Below, piece by piece: positions 10,703 through 24,059 of a stretch of 64,000 nt of DNA. Made by a program: the position numbers and the translations under genes. The stretch is from Glycine soja (taxonomy: Eukaryota > Streptophyta > Magnoliopsida > Fabales > Fabaceae). How positions within the stretch are numbered: position 1 is the first letter of the stretch; each line of letters opens with the position of its first letter. The stretch is from contig NC_041002.1 of the NCBI RefSeq assembly GCF_004193775.1, positions 35,561,112 to 35,625,111 of the forward strand, given 5' to 3'. Below the pieces are notes generated by a model, which searched no databases, was not told the origin of the DNA, and was given only the letters and a program-made list of their open reading frames with translations.

Positions 10703-13700
10703 GCTCCCCTTCAGGCTAACACATTGTGCAGGAGAAAAGCTTGGTGTGCCAAAAGATGACTTATGTGGAGGAATGCTTTGGCCAGGCAATGAGTGTGGAA
10801 CTGAAATGCTCTTGTGAGCAATTACACCAACTTTTGGGAAAGATGAGATTGGATTAGAGTGTTTTGTCAGTTCATCTACATAGAGCACATCGTCAATGCG
10901 TGCTACAATGTTTGATGACAAACTCTCTAATATTCGTGAGTAGCTCTCCAAAATGGATTTTCCAACATCCTAGAAAACAGATAGAACAACTTTGAAGCAC
11001 TGAGATAAAAAAAAATGTCAACAATCAACAAATATTAAGAGGCTAAAGACATATTTTACAACAACTTTGAAGCACTTGAAAAGTTGATCCTTTTTATTAT
11101 TAGTTTTAAAAATTATAAAATCACACGCTTTTAATCCCTATGGAAGGATTGTTGAGCAAGATTAGAAAAAATAGTAAACATCTGCAATTGTGATTACAAT
11201 ATTAAGGTTTTTTATGTCTCTATAACCACAATCAATTACAACTGTATTAGCTGAATTTAATTCAAATTTTCTACAATATCAAGAATCTCAACCAAACCGC
11301 AATTGTGACTGCGATTACAATTTAAAAACCTTGTTGTTGATGGACTAAAAAAATTATTTTTATTAAATGTAGGGACTAATAGGAACTAACACAAACCTAC
11401 CAAAAACATATGTAAGCCATAAAAAGGCTTTAAAGTGGAACATTATAAATAATTAGATACTAACCTTGTTGCATTGGATTTTGCTCATATCCAAGGCTGT
11501 TTGAGGAAGAGCAGGGAAACGCTGCTTCAAGGAGAGCAGAAGGCTTTCTGCTCTTTCTGCAAGTGTTTCCATTTTGTCTCCCTCCACAATCAGATCCTTG
11601 AAGATTTCCCATGATGATCTTGAACTGGATCTTGTAGTGCGACCTGTAGTAGGCCTTGAGTTCGTCTTTTTTCGCCAAATATAAATGGATGCCTCTACTC
11701 TGTTGGCAATCTCTATGGCTTGATGTTCAGATGATAAATCAAGGCAAGCTGGCATACACTCAAGAGAAAAATTATCTGTTGTAATATATCTGTAAATGAC
11801 ATCCCCCAAGCTGGCTCTTGCAGTCTGAAAGAAAAGAAGGATTGGATAAAAAAATTTAATAGGGTGTTTGGAAGAACTAATGCAAAGCTCATTTGGATTT
11901 ACATATGAAAGTGATTTATAAACTCTTTTTAATTTATTTCAATAAGTTTTACAGTTAAGTCTATCAGAATAAGTTTTTTCCATCTTATTTCAGTAAGTTT
12001 CACAATTAACATCATGATATAAGTCCTCACATGATAGTTTGTTAAAAGGTGCTTAATTAAATTGCCTCCAGTAAAGGATACCTATGGTTTAGACAAAAAA
12101 AAAACGGTGCTTAATTAATTTTTTTAACCAAATGCACATGTCATTACTCATTAGTATCTCATGATGTTTGAAAGAATAGGGAATGGACATTGATATTATA
12201 CCTTTGGAAGAGATTCCAAGTATGTATGAGGGATCTCCATGTCAGCTAAAGTAATGCTGTTGATTGCCATTGCAGCTTTTAATATCTGCTTTGTACTATC
12301 CCTCTTGTGCTGCAACTGCTTTCTGGAATCTTCACGTAGACCACAAGGAGGGACTTGAGGTACAGGGAGCCACCATTTCTCTTCTAACCGCTGAAGAGCT
12401 TGGCGGAATGAAGATGAGCCATCTGCATCTGTGGCCAAAACCCCTTGGTCTACATACCTAAACTCCGGGTTAACAAAACTATCCAGTATTTCCTGCGGAA
12501 AGAGAAAATGTTTAATATGTGTTATTTCTTGAAACTGGATTAATGTGCTCTGAATGGTGTAAAATCTTACCAGAAGCATGTTATCTAATTTCCTCAAAGC
12601 TGGCAGGTTGACATAAAGATCTGACCGAGGCCTAGTGGTCATGACCTGATTCACATGTGAAAAGAAACAGTACTAAATATCAAGAACTATCTATATATAC
12701 TTTATTTGGTAGAAAGTTTAATCAATCTAAAATGAAGAAAGCATGGATATTAGATCTTTTCTCCTGCATCACTCATTGTTCTTATATACTGCAAGTGCCA
12801 GACCCTGCAATATTGCATTGTGCATGCAATGCATGTTCATGATGATGACTATCTTACAGTTAAAGGGTGGATCACATTTGTAGCACATACATGTAAATCT
12901 AATCATAAACGCTTAAAAAAAATCATGATTGTACCTTACTCAGCTAGATCATATCAATTTGCATTTTAAACTTTATGCTTGTTTTCAAAACAGACGTATC
13001 ATCTAGCAAAAATTACTAAAAAGCTTTCAACTTCAATTTACAATCCTAAAATTTCATATTATATCTAACTGACATTACAATATTAATCAAATGAATGCCA
13101 GACAATTCAGCCATTCACAAACCATCGGGAAAACTGAAGAGGGATTGTTTTTTTCCTCTGAAAATCTTGTGTCTCAAATGCCAAATGAAAGTTATCTCAA
13201 AAGGGTTGAAGGGCAAAAGGAGGAAATATTTATTAACAAAACATGCATCATACAGCTACATAAATGGACATTCAAATTGTTCCTGAAGCTACTTGTACCT
13301 CAAGTTTGCTTCCATCTGGAAATGTTTGCCATGTAGGCTTCAATTCAACAATATAATCACTGACACTAAGAAGACACTCCATCTCTCGTCGCCACATTGC
13401 TTTCTTCTCTGGTGCCAAGGGCTCCAATCTCCAAAGTTGCCCAAAGAGGGTGGCTACAGATTCAGAAAAATGTTTCGATAACAATCAGAACATCAGATTC
13501 AGGAGCAAGAATTGCAGTAATTAAAATTCACTAAATGAAACCTGCATCAAGAAACTGTTTCATGGGTACACACCACATAGATTAGTGATGGCATTGGATA
13601 CAGTCAAGGCTGCAGGGACTCCATTTCCAGAACCTGACATATCTTCTCCAAGTAACAATTTTGCAAACCTCTCCTTCATCAATTCAAGCTCTAGCACTGA

Positions 13701-14491
13701 GAACCAAAATCATATTAGAGAACATATATACTATATTGATATCATAAGCCAGGAGCCCCCATTGTAGAAATTTAACACAGATTATGTAAACCCCAAAGAG
13801 TTGTTCAAGTAGAGCAAAACGGAGTCTCGCATCTGACAAGTCATAGGTTTGACTCCTGCTTCTCTCATTTGAATGAGATAAATTTAAGTCTGTAACGAGT
13901 GTTCTTTCCCTCCCCAAAAATTGTTAACCAAAAAGAAAGGCATAGATTATGTACATAAGCACATTGAATTTGAATACCTGACATTGGTAACCCTGAGATT
14001 TTCTCCTCAAAATTCTCATTACACATGCCCTTTTTCTCTGCATCTTCCCTTCCACGTGGACTTGGACTATTAGATGTAGGCATTTCCTGAACCTGCCACA
14101 TCATTGAAGTTGATGAGGATGAATCTTCAGCACTACCTTGACTCTGACCATCAAGTTCTGTCATCACCTCAGAGCTAGAACTCTTCTCTCCACCCTTTTC
14201 TTTAATCAAATGATTCAAATCAAAATTTTGATCATCAAGTTCTGTCATCTCAGATAATAGAATTTCAGAGTTGGAACTGCTCTCTCCACCCTTTTCTTTA
14301 ATCAAATCAGCAAAACTCTCATCACTGCAACCATTTTCACATTCTATGCTTCTTTCAACACCTTCACTCTTATAATCAATCAAAGCCTCATCTTCCATTG
14401 CTGCTTTCCCTCCTTCACAAAACCTGCCGCAGCCTAGAAAACGGTGTTGTTTGTTATTACCATGCCAGCGCACTAAGTCCTTCTCATGCAA
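10649..14491 (-). CDS. RopGEF (PRONE-domain Rho-of-plants guanine nucleotide exchange factor), 7 exons, altered C-terminus
   Basis: RopGEFs activate plant ROP GTPases at the plasma membrane, often downstream of receptor kinases. Exons read from the sequence (minus): 13978-14491, 13574-13696, 13299-13453, 12571-12645, 12202-12492, 11465-11824 and 10649-10969. All introns are GT-AG and phases agree, giving about 612 residues. An acidic Ser-rich N-terminus (~170 aa, with two similar [12 protein letters not shown] segments) precedes the PRONE domain. PRONE landmarks are [33 protein letters not shown], the catalytic-region [32 protein letters not shown] and [13 protein letters not shown]. No stop or frameshift was seen in PRONE. 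The start is uncertain: M at 14491 is the longest, M at 14398 (MEDEAL) is an alternative, and an upstream exon is possible. The tail (10649-10717) looks out of frame: another frame is open to a TGA at 10474-10476, with a C-terminus of the expected kind (EDVNLN...). The gene may be functional with a short tail, or a young pseudogene. Confidence 0.88.
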
Positions 14492-15234
14492 GACCCTTTT
14501 GAAATTTGTGAAAACTTTGGCAAGGCTGGGACACCTAGAACATCAAAAGGGAAAATGGGGTTGGATTAATGGGGTACATTGCTTCATCAGCTATTGATAA
14601 TTAATGTTAATGTTGTTGTTATTGAGTTTATGCTCCTTGTTGGGTGAAAGAACCTTTCATAAGTTGTCAACAATGTTTGATAGTGAAGGGTAGATAGATA
14701 CATTGATGGACCATTTTGTGAGCTATCTCTGATTGCTTACTTATACTTGAAGAATGAAGGTGAAGCCAATCATGATTAGTACTGAAGATTGCTCGAAGCA
14801 CGTGAATATGAGAGAGACATGAGTGAAAAAAGAAAAAAAGAAAAAAACAACTCCATTCTTGACTTCATTTAATATAGAACGCTCTCCTTAGACTTCCCAT
14901 GACAACTATGTAACATTCACTTCATTTTTTTTCTTAGTAAGGTCTAATAACATTATATTGGTCATTAATTTAATTAAAATGTAACGCAAATATGAAGTTC
15001 TTCAAAATAAATAATTTAATTTTATGTATTGTAATTACTTTAAAAGTTACATTTTAAGATGATTTTTAATTAATTACCCATAAAAAAAGTATGATGCAAA
15101 ATTAAACTATATTTTAGAATACAAAGCTCAAGATGAGATTTTAGTCTAGGAACATGAAATGAAGACACCTTCAATCTATCTCTAATGAAAGTGGTTATGA
15201 TTAGATTCTTTTATATATATTTGGAGTGAAGTTT
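14492..15234. other. RopGEF upstream region
   Basis: Probable promoter or 5' region of the RopGEF gene. No unambiguous TATA box or further exon was identified; AT-rich. Confidence 0.45.
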
Positions 15235-15795
15235 TGGAAAATTATTTTTATTCTCTATAGTTTCATCATTTGTATATTTTAATCTTTATAGCTTTAAAGT
15301 GATTTTTTAGTTTTTATAGTTTATATTTTAACTCTTTTTTAGTCTAAATAGCTTGAAAGTAGTTTTTTTTTTACTCTTTATAATTTATATTTTAATTTCT
15401 TTTTAGTCTCTATAATTTGAAGTTGATTTTTTTATTCTCTATACTTTATATTTTAATTCTCTTTAAGTCTTTACCATCAAAATATGAGTAATATTATCAA
15501 TTACAATTAACTACAAAAATATTAGCAGATAATTCCTAATTAATTTATCGCAAGAAAATTTGTAATAGAAAAATAGTTGATAATTTATAACTAATTTGTT
15601 GCTAATTATTTTTATATATTTTTTTAATAAAAACTAAAAGATAATTAAAAATATAAATTACAAGGACTAAAAAAATTAATTTTAAACTATAGGAACTAAA
15701 AGAGAATTAAAATAGGACTAAAAAAACACTTTCAAACTATAAAAACTAAATGGTAACGAATCGTGAAACTATAAGAATAAAAAAATAATGTAACC
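15235..15795. repeat. Foldback (MITE-like) element with internal ~60-bp repeats
   Basis: The left arm (15235-15480) contains about four units of the type TTTTAGTCTCTATAGTTTG. The right arm (about 15640-15795) is the inverted counterpart (ACTATAGGAACTAAAAGAG, CAAACTATAAAAACTAAA). The outer ends pair as TTATTCTCTATAGTTTCA with the complement of TGAAACTATAAGAATAA. No coding content. Target duplication not resolved. Confidence 0.5.
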
Positions 15796-16586
15796 TACTT
15801 TTAAATTAAGAAACATGTCCGACATTCCTAAATATAATCAAAAGATTAAGGTATTAAATTTATGTTAATTAATTTATCAATTTTTTATTTTAAAACGGCC
15901 AAATTATAAAATACATATTCCTTAGAAATAAAATAAAAAATACATTCTTTTTTTCTTTAATCTTAAAAACTATACTTTCAAACATAACTCACACAATTAT
16001 TTGAGAAATACTGTCTTAGGAGTCCCTTCCAAATTTGACCTTACCAATTATTGTTGCACGTCAAGGACGTGTCTCCGCTCCAGTATGTCAATTCATTTAA
16101 TAAAGTCACATCCAATTGTTCTAGATTAATGGAATTTATGTAGAGACAAAAATGAAGTGAAAAGCCAGAAGAGTAAGAACTGAAAAATTGAAAAAGAATT
16201 AAATGGCTGCCGCGGAAGGGGTTTTATTTTTCATCTCACCACCAAGAGAGAATTCAATTACAGGATTTGAGGTCTGTAGGCTCCTATTTTGATGGGAACA
16301 AGAGCTGTCTTACAAAGGGTTGTTTCTGTCTCCTAGTTCCTTACATCACATGGGGAGTTCCAAGAATCAGAAAGACATTTGGCTTTGCAAGAAAATAATT
16401 TTTCTAAAATTGGGGTTTTAAAGGCATAAATCATCAAATTGTCAAAAAGCCAAAAGGGTATAATTGGAACTGTGCATAGGGCCAGCTAGTAGTATTTATT
16501 TTGTTTTTGTTCCTTTGTTTCCCTTTGGTTTGTCTAGGGATTGAAATTCTGCTTTTGGGTGTCATGGCAGTGTGGCACAAATGACC
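15796..16586. other. Intergenic, no feature recognised
   Basis: AT-rich up to 16020, then more mixed sequence (16020-16560) without an ORF or a recognised family. Confidence 0.45.
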
Positions 16587-17170
16587 AATATTTGACCATG
16601 GCATAAACGTTATCGAGCTACATTATTTTTTTTAAAAAAAATATATGCGTTTATTTCAGTTTTTAAAATAATTAAAAGTAAAATAAAAATAAAAAGATAG
16701 TAAATATTTTGAATAGATTTTCATAGAAATCAATATTTGACCATGGCAGTGTGGCACAAATGAAAAATATTTGACCATGGCATAAACGCTATCGAGCTAC
16801 ATTTTTTTTTTTAAAAAAATTGCGCTTATTTCAGTTTTTAAAATAATTAAAAGTAAAATAAAGAAAATATTTTGAATAGATTTTCATAGAAATCAATATT
16901 TGACCATGGCATAAACGTTATCGAGCTACATTATTTTAAAAAAATGCGCTTATTTCAGTTTTTAAAATAATTAAAAGAAAAAAATTAAAAGAAATAGTAA
17001 ATATTTTGAATATTTTTAAAGAAATCAATATTTGACCATGGCATTGTGGCACAAATGACCAATATTTGACCATGGCATAAACGTTATCGAGCTAAATTTA
17101 AAAAAAAAACGTTTATTTCAGTTTTTAAAATAATTAAAAGTAAACAGATAGTTTTTTAAAAAAATAGTAA
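16587..17170. repeat. Imperfect tandem repeat, four units of ~130-180 bp
   Basis: Each unit contains TTTGACCATGGCATAAACG followed by TTATCGAGCTA, an A-run, then TTATTTCAGTTTTTAAAATA. Starts are near 16590, 16771, 16901 and 17067. The units differ mainly by indels in A/T runs and by loss of the GTGGCACAAATG segment. Confidence 0.8.
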
Positions 17171-17749
17171 ATATTTTGAATAGCTTTTCATAGAAATCAA
17201 TTACATTTTCTTTAAAAAAAACTATTTTTATAAATTAATTTCTATTTTTTAAAAATCCTTAATAAATAATCAATAAATTATTTAACATCCAAAGCACATT
17301 TTTTTAATATAGATCAAACGAACAATTTAAAGAAAAAGCGACATAAAAAGACTTGTGTAATTTATACAAAGTGATAACTTCAACTTTAATGTTGTGACTA
17401 TAAGAAAATATATTGAACGAAAATCATTTAAACAGACATAAACAAGGTCATGTATTTTTTTGGTCAGCCAAACAAAGCAAGCGTACATGTTTAACTGGAA
17501 AAGAAAAAAAATAAAAATCATTTTCAAATCATATGGAAGTTGCAGTTGAGATCTGATAAATAACTCATAATAACATAATTTCTGACTTACCTTACACGGA
17601 TTTGCCTAGTCTCAAAATTGACAATTTTCCCTTCGGTCATAATGCCGGTTGTTCCAACAGAATTTGCAGAGCCGAAAAGCTTCTACCAAAGGCCAACACA
17701 ACAACAAGGTTGGTGTGAATTAACAATTTGGGAAACTTTAGAGGGAAAA
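17171..17749. other. Intergenic, no feature recognised
   Basis: AT-rich; only short spurious ORFs. Confidence 0.45.
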
Positions 17750-19390
17750 AGAGTTACAAAGCTTGAACCTAATTTTTTTAAAAATAAACATCATTTAATG
17801 TTTGGTCAATAAAATCTTCCTTCATTTAATTAGCAGCTTCATTTAACAAACATTGATTGTTTCATTTAATAAGTGACGATATTTTAAATGAACAAAGCTA
17901 TTAATTAATGATTATTTATTATTTTATTTTAAATTAAATATTTTTTATTCTATTAAATGTTTAAGTTGACTAAAACATCCATTCAATTAGTAGTCTTAAA
18001 CATAATAATATTAAAAATAAATGGTACTTTTTGCATATTTTTTTAAAATTTGAATATCAAAATGGAGTGGAGGGAGTCCTCTGAAATTTTTAATCTTATA
18101 AATAATTTGCCTCAATTTTTTCTATCATTTAATTCAATTATATGCTGACATGCAATCTTTCAAAAAAAAAAAAAAAGTTAACCAATGCATCAGGTAAATT
18201 AATAATGCCAAACAAATCTTAATATTGAAAATAGTCATTTCTACATATTTATTTTGAAATTAGAATATCAAAATGAAGTGGATGGAGGGAAAAAAGAATT
18301 AGAAAGCTTGAACCTAATTTTTTTTAAATAAGCATCATTTAAAGTTTGGTCTTGAAAGTCCTGCTTCATTTAATAAGCAGCTTCATTCTACAAACATTAA
18401 TTGTTTCATTTAATAAACACTTCACTTGTTGATGTTTTAAATGAACGAAATTATTAATTAATGTTTATTTATTATTTCATTTTAAAAAATATTTTTGTAT
18501 TCTATTATGTTTAAGTTGACTAAAACATCAATTCAATTAGTAGTCTTAAACATCGTAATATTAAAAATAAATGGTACATTTTGCATATTTTCAAAAAATT
18601 TGAATATGAAATTGGAGTGGAGGGAGAGTCCTCTAGAATTTGTAACGTTATAAATAATGTGCGTCAATTTTCTTCTATCATCCAATTCAATTATACGCTG
18701 GCATGCAGTCTTCCAAAAAAAAAAAGTAACCAATGCATCGGTTAATTTAATAATGTCAAACAAATCTTAATATTAAAAATGATGATTTTTACATGTTTAT
18801 TTTTAAATGAATATCGAAATGGAGTGAAGTGAGGGAAAAAGAATTAGAAAGTTTGACCCTATTTTTTTAAAAATAAGCATCATTTAAAGTTTGGTCAAGG
18901 AAGTCCTGCTTCATTTGATAACAAGCTTCATTAACAATGATTGTTTCATTTAACAAGCTCTGACTTCTCCTGTTGATGTTTTAAATGAAGAGAGTTACTA
19001 ATTAATGTTCATTTATTACTTCATTTTAAAAAAATTATTCTATTAAATGTTTAAGTTGACTAAAACATCAATTCAATTAGTAGTCTTAAACATAATAATA
19101 TTAAAAACAAATGGTACTTTTTGTATTTTTTTTTTAAATTTGAATATAAAGTGAAGGGGAGGAAGAGCCCTATGAAATTTGTAACGTTATAAATAATGTG
19201 TGTCAATTCCCCTTTATCATCTAATTCAATCATATGCTGACATGCAACCTTTCAAAAAAGTTGACCGATGCATCAATTTTCAATTAATAATGTCAAACAA
19301 ATCTTAATATTAAAAATGATCATTTCTATATATTTCTCGTAAAAATTGAATATCGAAAAGGAATAGATAGGGAGCCCTTATTTGTAACAT
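17750..19390. repeat. Tandem array, three units of ~545 bp
   Basis: Units start near 17750, 18297 and 18842 (AGAAAGCTTGAACCTAATTT). The internal marker TTCAATTAGTAGTCTTAAAC recurs at 17982, 18532 and 19071. Each unit contains CATTTAA-rich short repeats and a TGACATGCA segment. A partial copy continues past 19265. Related sequence recurs at 24060-25900. No coding potential. Confidence 0.8.
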
Positions 19391-19853
19391 TGTTAATAAT
19401 GTGTAGTGTGCACCAATGCCCTCTATCCCCTAATTTAATTATATGTTGACATGCAGTGTTATTTGAAAACTAAATTAATCTAATAAGACCTAATAAGATG
19501 TTATCTAACTAACTTTTGAACTAATCTAAACAAACCTAATAACATATCACCAAATATTCACATATATATTAATACACAAAAATACATACATGTTTCTAAG
19601 ATATACTAGCTAGTGTATTAATGTGTACATTGCATATATTTTTTTAATTTTATTATTAGTGTGAAGTATCCACCAGCTTCACTTATGATTAATCTCTGTT
19701 AAAAAATTTGATTGACCACTTCATGATTACATGAGATTAAATTTATAACTTAATCTAATGTATTAATTTCTCAATTATTTTTAAATTGTATATATAAGTA
19801 GATATAGATATAGATATAGATATAAATATTTCTAAAACATATTAACATAGTTA

Positions 19854-19857
<4 letters not shown>

Positions 19858-19898
<41 letters not shown>
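19858..19898. repeat. (AT)n microsatellite
   Basis: About 20 uninterrupted AT dinucleotides, preceded by a GATATA run at about 19801-19822. Confidence 0.95.
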
Positions 19899-19900
<2 letters not shown>

Positions 19901-21461
19901 TATATTATTTTAATTTATACAAATGTTTGCTGAAAAATATTATCTTTATAAATATATTTGCATTTGTATATAACTTGGACATATACATTATTTTAAAAAG
20001 AAATATTAACAAGAAAAAATTATATTACATTTTTTTAATTATTGTCAAAACCTAAACTATGATACCAACAATAAAATTCAATTGTTGAGGATTAAGCAAA
20101 ATTGTTGTCAAGCTAATGTGGAATTCAACTAATTTTAATGTTTAGCTAAATAAGTAAAAGACAAGTTTGTCTAAATGCGCAACGGACTATTTTACCATAT
20201 TAGCCAAGCAGGAAGGTTAGCTAAATGTGGATAAGGTCAATTCGACTACCTACAATATTAGTTGAATGATAAAATTCAGCTAATTTTATACATAAGAAAA
20301 TTAGTTGAATGTATTCAGATTTAATAATTGGATAAAGATAAGAGGATATTTCTCACAATTTCCTTATATTCAAATGGCTTTAATGGTTAGAACTGGTCAA
20401 TGATAATGCTCCCTTAAAAATGAGAAGTGATTGTCATCTTCTTCAAAATTCGAAGTAACATATAAGTTAGATGGTGAATTGGTCTCAATTAGCAGAATGC
20501 ACACTGATCAACCAAATTTTAATTGATGCTAGTCAAATTCAATTGATTCTAGTTAAATTTAACTGTCAAATTAGTTGAATAACTCAAACCTAATTGACTC
20601 CCAACCTAAGTTTTTTGAAGTTGTCAAGTAGAAAAACATGATTGAGTAGAGGATTTGAGTTTTCAGCCAATAGATAGGCCTTGTACATAATTTTAGAAGA
20701 GAATAAAAAAAAATCAAGACTATTTTACTCCGTATTTATCTTCAATGCTTTCTTCCTTTTATCGCTTTAAATCCTTTACTAGGAATGACAAATAAACCCA
20801 TACTCATGGGTACCACACCAAACCTGTCTTGACTTTGATAGATAATACCCACTTTAACTGGATATAAGTATGGGTATTTCCCAATTTTTTAGAAAAGGAA
20901 TGAGGATGGGGACAATTATCAAACTATAACCGTACCCAGGGCTAGTCCTAACCTTTTATGGGCCCGAGGAAAACCAAAAAAATATAAGACACCTATATAC
21001 AAGTATTTTAAAATATAAACATAAATTAGATTAAAAAAAGTAGCACATATAATTTCTTTTAAAAAATGTTTTATTAATTAAGTGAATAACATAATTTTAA
21101 CATATATTAAATAAGATGAATTATAATTTTTATTCAATTTAATTCTACACTATCATGAATCATTGACAAAATATCAATGTGTCATATTAAACTTAGACGC
21201 ATTTTTTATTTTATGTTTATTAATATACTACTTCTAGTTTTCACTATTATTTAATTTGTAGTATTTTAGTATTTCTTTTATAGAAGAATTATTTTTATAT
21301 AATTATTATTATAATTCATAATAAATAAATATTTTAAAAATTTTAAATTATGTTACTATTAAAATTAATAATAAATATTCTTAAAAAATTCATAATAAAT
21401 AATTTTTTAGAATATATAAATTATATTTTAGATTTATAATAAATCACTTAAATTGTGATAT

Positions 21462-21881
21462 AAAGTTATTTTTAAATTGAAATGAATAGGTGATTAAAAA
21501 AATTTAAGTATATAAAAAAAAGCATAAATGGGGAGTAGTTTGAGATTATTGATAGAGATTTTTTTTGCCAATTGTAGAGAATGTGTGTGAAATGCACTTG
21601 CCAAAGAGAGAGAAAAAAAGTGTTGCAAATTTCTAGTTGAGAGTGAAACTTTTATTATCTAAGTTAGGAATAAAGTTATTTTTAAATTGAAATGAATAGG
21701 CAATTAAAAAATTTAAGTATATATAAAAAAAACATAAATGGAGAGTAGTTTGAGATTATTGATAGAGAATTTTTTTGCCAAAGAAAATGTGTGTGAAATG
21801 CACTTGTCAAAGAGAGGAAGAAAAACCTTACGAATTTCTAGTTGAGAGTGAAAGATTTAGTATCCAAGTGATGATTTTTAG
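21462..21881. repeat. Tandem duplication, ~210 bp x 2
   Basis: The segment starting AAAGTTATTTTTAAATTGAA at 21462 recurs at 21672. Both copies share GGAGTAGTTTGAGATTATTG and GTGTGTGAAATGCACTTG, with small substitutions and indels. Confidence 0.8.
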
Positions 21882-23510
21882 TTTATACTATAGAAATAGA
21901 CTCCTTTATTATTTTAGTTTAGTTTTTATCTTGTTGATATAATAGAAACTTTAAGTCCATACATTATTATATGTCCATTACATGTTGATATGTTATAGTG
22001 AGAAAAAATCGATTTAACATAAATTTATAAATGTAACACACAAAAAAACTAAGAACTAAAATATTATTACTTTACAATACATGTTATATTTTAATTTAGA
22101 TATTAAAAAGAGATACGAAAAAAATCTATTTATAAAAACAATACAAAACAACATTAAAAAAAATACCAAATAACTATATAAAAAAATTGGGCCCCTCCTC
22201 ATGGTGGGCCGACACACAGAGAATATATATTAAAATTTTATTGTTATAATTCTTAACGGATTATCCATAGGTATACCTAAACCTGAAAAAATCCAATGAG
22301 ATAGGATAAACTATTAATTGAACTGATGCATTGGTCAACTTACACATTTATTATAACAAAAATATAAATATTTTAAAATGATGTAATAAATGAGCAACAT
22401 AAATAACTAACTCTTTTTATTTGAAACATCAACAAATCTAATTATATTTTATTTGAAAAGAGTTATTAGTTGATGTTGGTCATTTATTACACCATTTTAA
22501 AATAAGTGCAATAGGGGAACCAAAATTGTTTATTCTAAAAAATAGGGAGACTAAATGTTTTGATTTAGAAATAGGGGGACCAAAATGATGATTTAGCATA
22601 TTATAATAATGGAGTTAGATTAGGCTATGTGGATAACTATCCCATTTTCAACTAGCCTCACCTCTTTTCCCCAGCCCATCCCGTGTCATTGAAGACTCCT
22701 ACAAATGCACATTTTCCAAAGGAAAAAACATGTTTGCATGCCATAAAAATTGCATGAACATAATTGTAAGATAATATTTATTTAAGCATTTGAAATTTGA
22801 TTTAGCAAAAATCAAGGCGTATATAGTTGAATTCTTAAAAAAATATAGTGGCATGACATAAACACAATTAACATGACATATAGCTATTGTAATATTATAA
22901 CATTAATGTCATGACATATAAATAGAAATAATGTGGCACCTTTAGCGTGAATACTTTAGCATAGATAATATAAAAGTTTCCAAAAAAGAAAAAGGTGCAA
23001 TACCTTTAAATGTTTGCATCCATAGGTTTAAGTACTATGGTATAATACCTTATGATGGTATAATCATGATGTGTAGAGAGATGGGACCAAAATTGAATTT
23101 AGTGGTGTGAAGAGTTGTAGGTGCATTACCCTTTTCATACTCCATTTATAGGTGTATGCAGAAAGGAATATTAGGAAAGTCATGGTGCCAATACTACCAT
23201 CGGTTGATCTAAGGCTGACCAAGCTCTATGCTCGGCACTTTGCTCATTCTTATTTTAACGCAACAACATACTACTTGATACATAAACACATCTAGATTTT
23301 CCTTTATGATGATTTCGATTCTAGACTGACAACTCGCAACTAATACGAAAGTGTTGATTGAATCTTCCCAAACTCCTTGAATTAAGTTTTTCTTGTAATA
23401 TGTAAAAATTAAATTGATTTGTGTTATCGAGTTGAATTTTATCAAGCCCAGTGATGGGTGCTAAATGTTCCTACCAAATTTGGTAGAACCTTGTTAGGCT
23501 CCTTATTTAA

Positions 23511-23755
23511 TGTTGTAGGGTTCAGAGAATAGGAAAAATAAAAATGAAGAAGAAGAGTAACTATCTTTTGTTAACTCACTTTTGAATTGTACATATAGGT
23601 ACTTATAGACAAAAGTTGTCCTTATGACAATGTCACAACTAACAAAACTCACTACCTTGAGAATGCAGTTGAATAACTACCTCTCTTACAATATACTCTA
23701 ATTCTCCTTCTTGCGCTCCTCCCAGCATGGTGGTGGGGTGTACTAGAGGGTTACA
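23511..23755 (-). mobile_element. Probable solo LTR, Ty1-copia type (~245 bp)
   Basis: On the minus strand it runs TGTAACCCTCTAG ... CTGAACCCTACAACA, with TG/CA ends and a TATA-like CTATAAGTACC inside, the size and layout of a small copia LTR. The flanks are ATTTA at 23756-23760 and ATTTA(A) at 23505-23510, a possible 5-bp target duplication. No flanking gag/pol was found, hence a solo LTR. The assignment is by pattern only. Confidence 0.45.
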
Positions 23756-24059
23756 ATTTAGTTGATTATTGGAACCTTTGTTACCTCTTTTATAACAATG
23801 AAATTATATTTATTGGCCTAATTTCTCTAATTAGATAATGTTAAAAAGAAAGATTGAATCTGATCTTATCTCATCCTATTTGATAATACTGTACCGAATC
23901 TTACCATAATCTTTCTCCAAATAATTAGAAAAGATATATTTTCTCTTTCCTTATTTATCTCAGTCAAGTTTCATGGAGTAGAACAAGAGATCTACTCGAT
24001 TAATTGCTAAGTACAGAGACTTACTAAGTCAAATTAGTACAAAAATGTAACTTGACCAA

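Larger units (their letters stand above)
19391..23510. other. AT-rich repeat-derived intergenic DNA
   Basis: No gene recognised. It contains an (AT)n run, a ~210-bp duplication and hAT-like termini fragments. Examples are GGGCTAGTCCTAACC near 20939 and CCCATACTCATGGGTACC near 20797, with a possible partner near 22190-22300 (GGTGGGCCGACACACAG). These suggest nested, decayed hAT-type MITEs, but I could not define their ends. Confidence 0.35.

Noticed and set aside
20770..22320. Nested hAT MITEs
   Set aside because: Terminus-like text (GGGCTAGTCC, GGTACCACACC) is present, but no matching opposite ends or 8-bp duplication could be fixed by eye, so no element boundaries are claimed.
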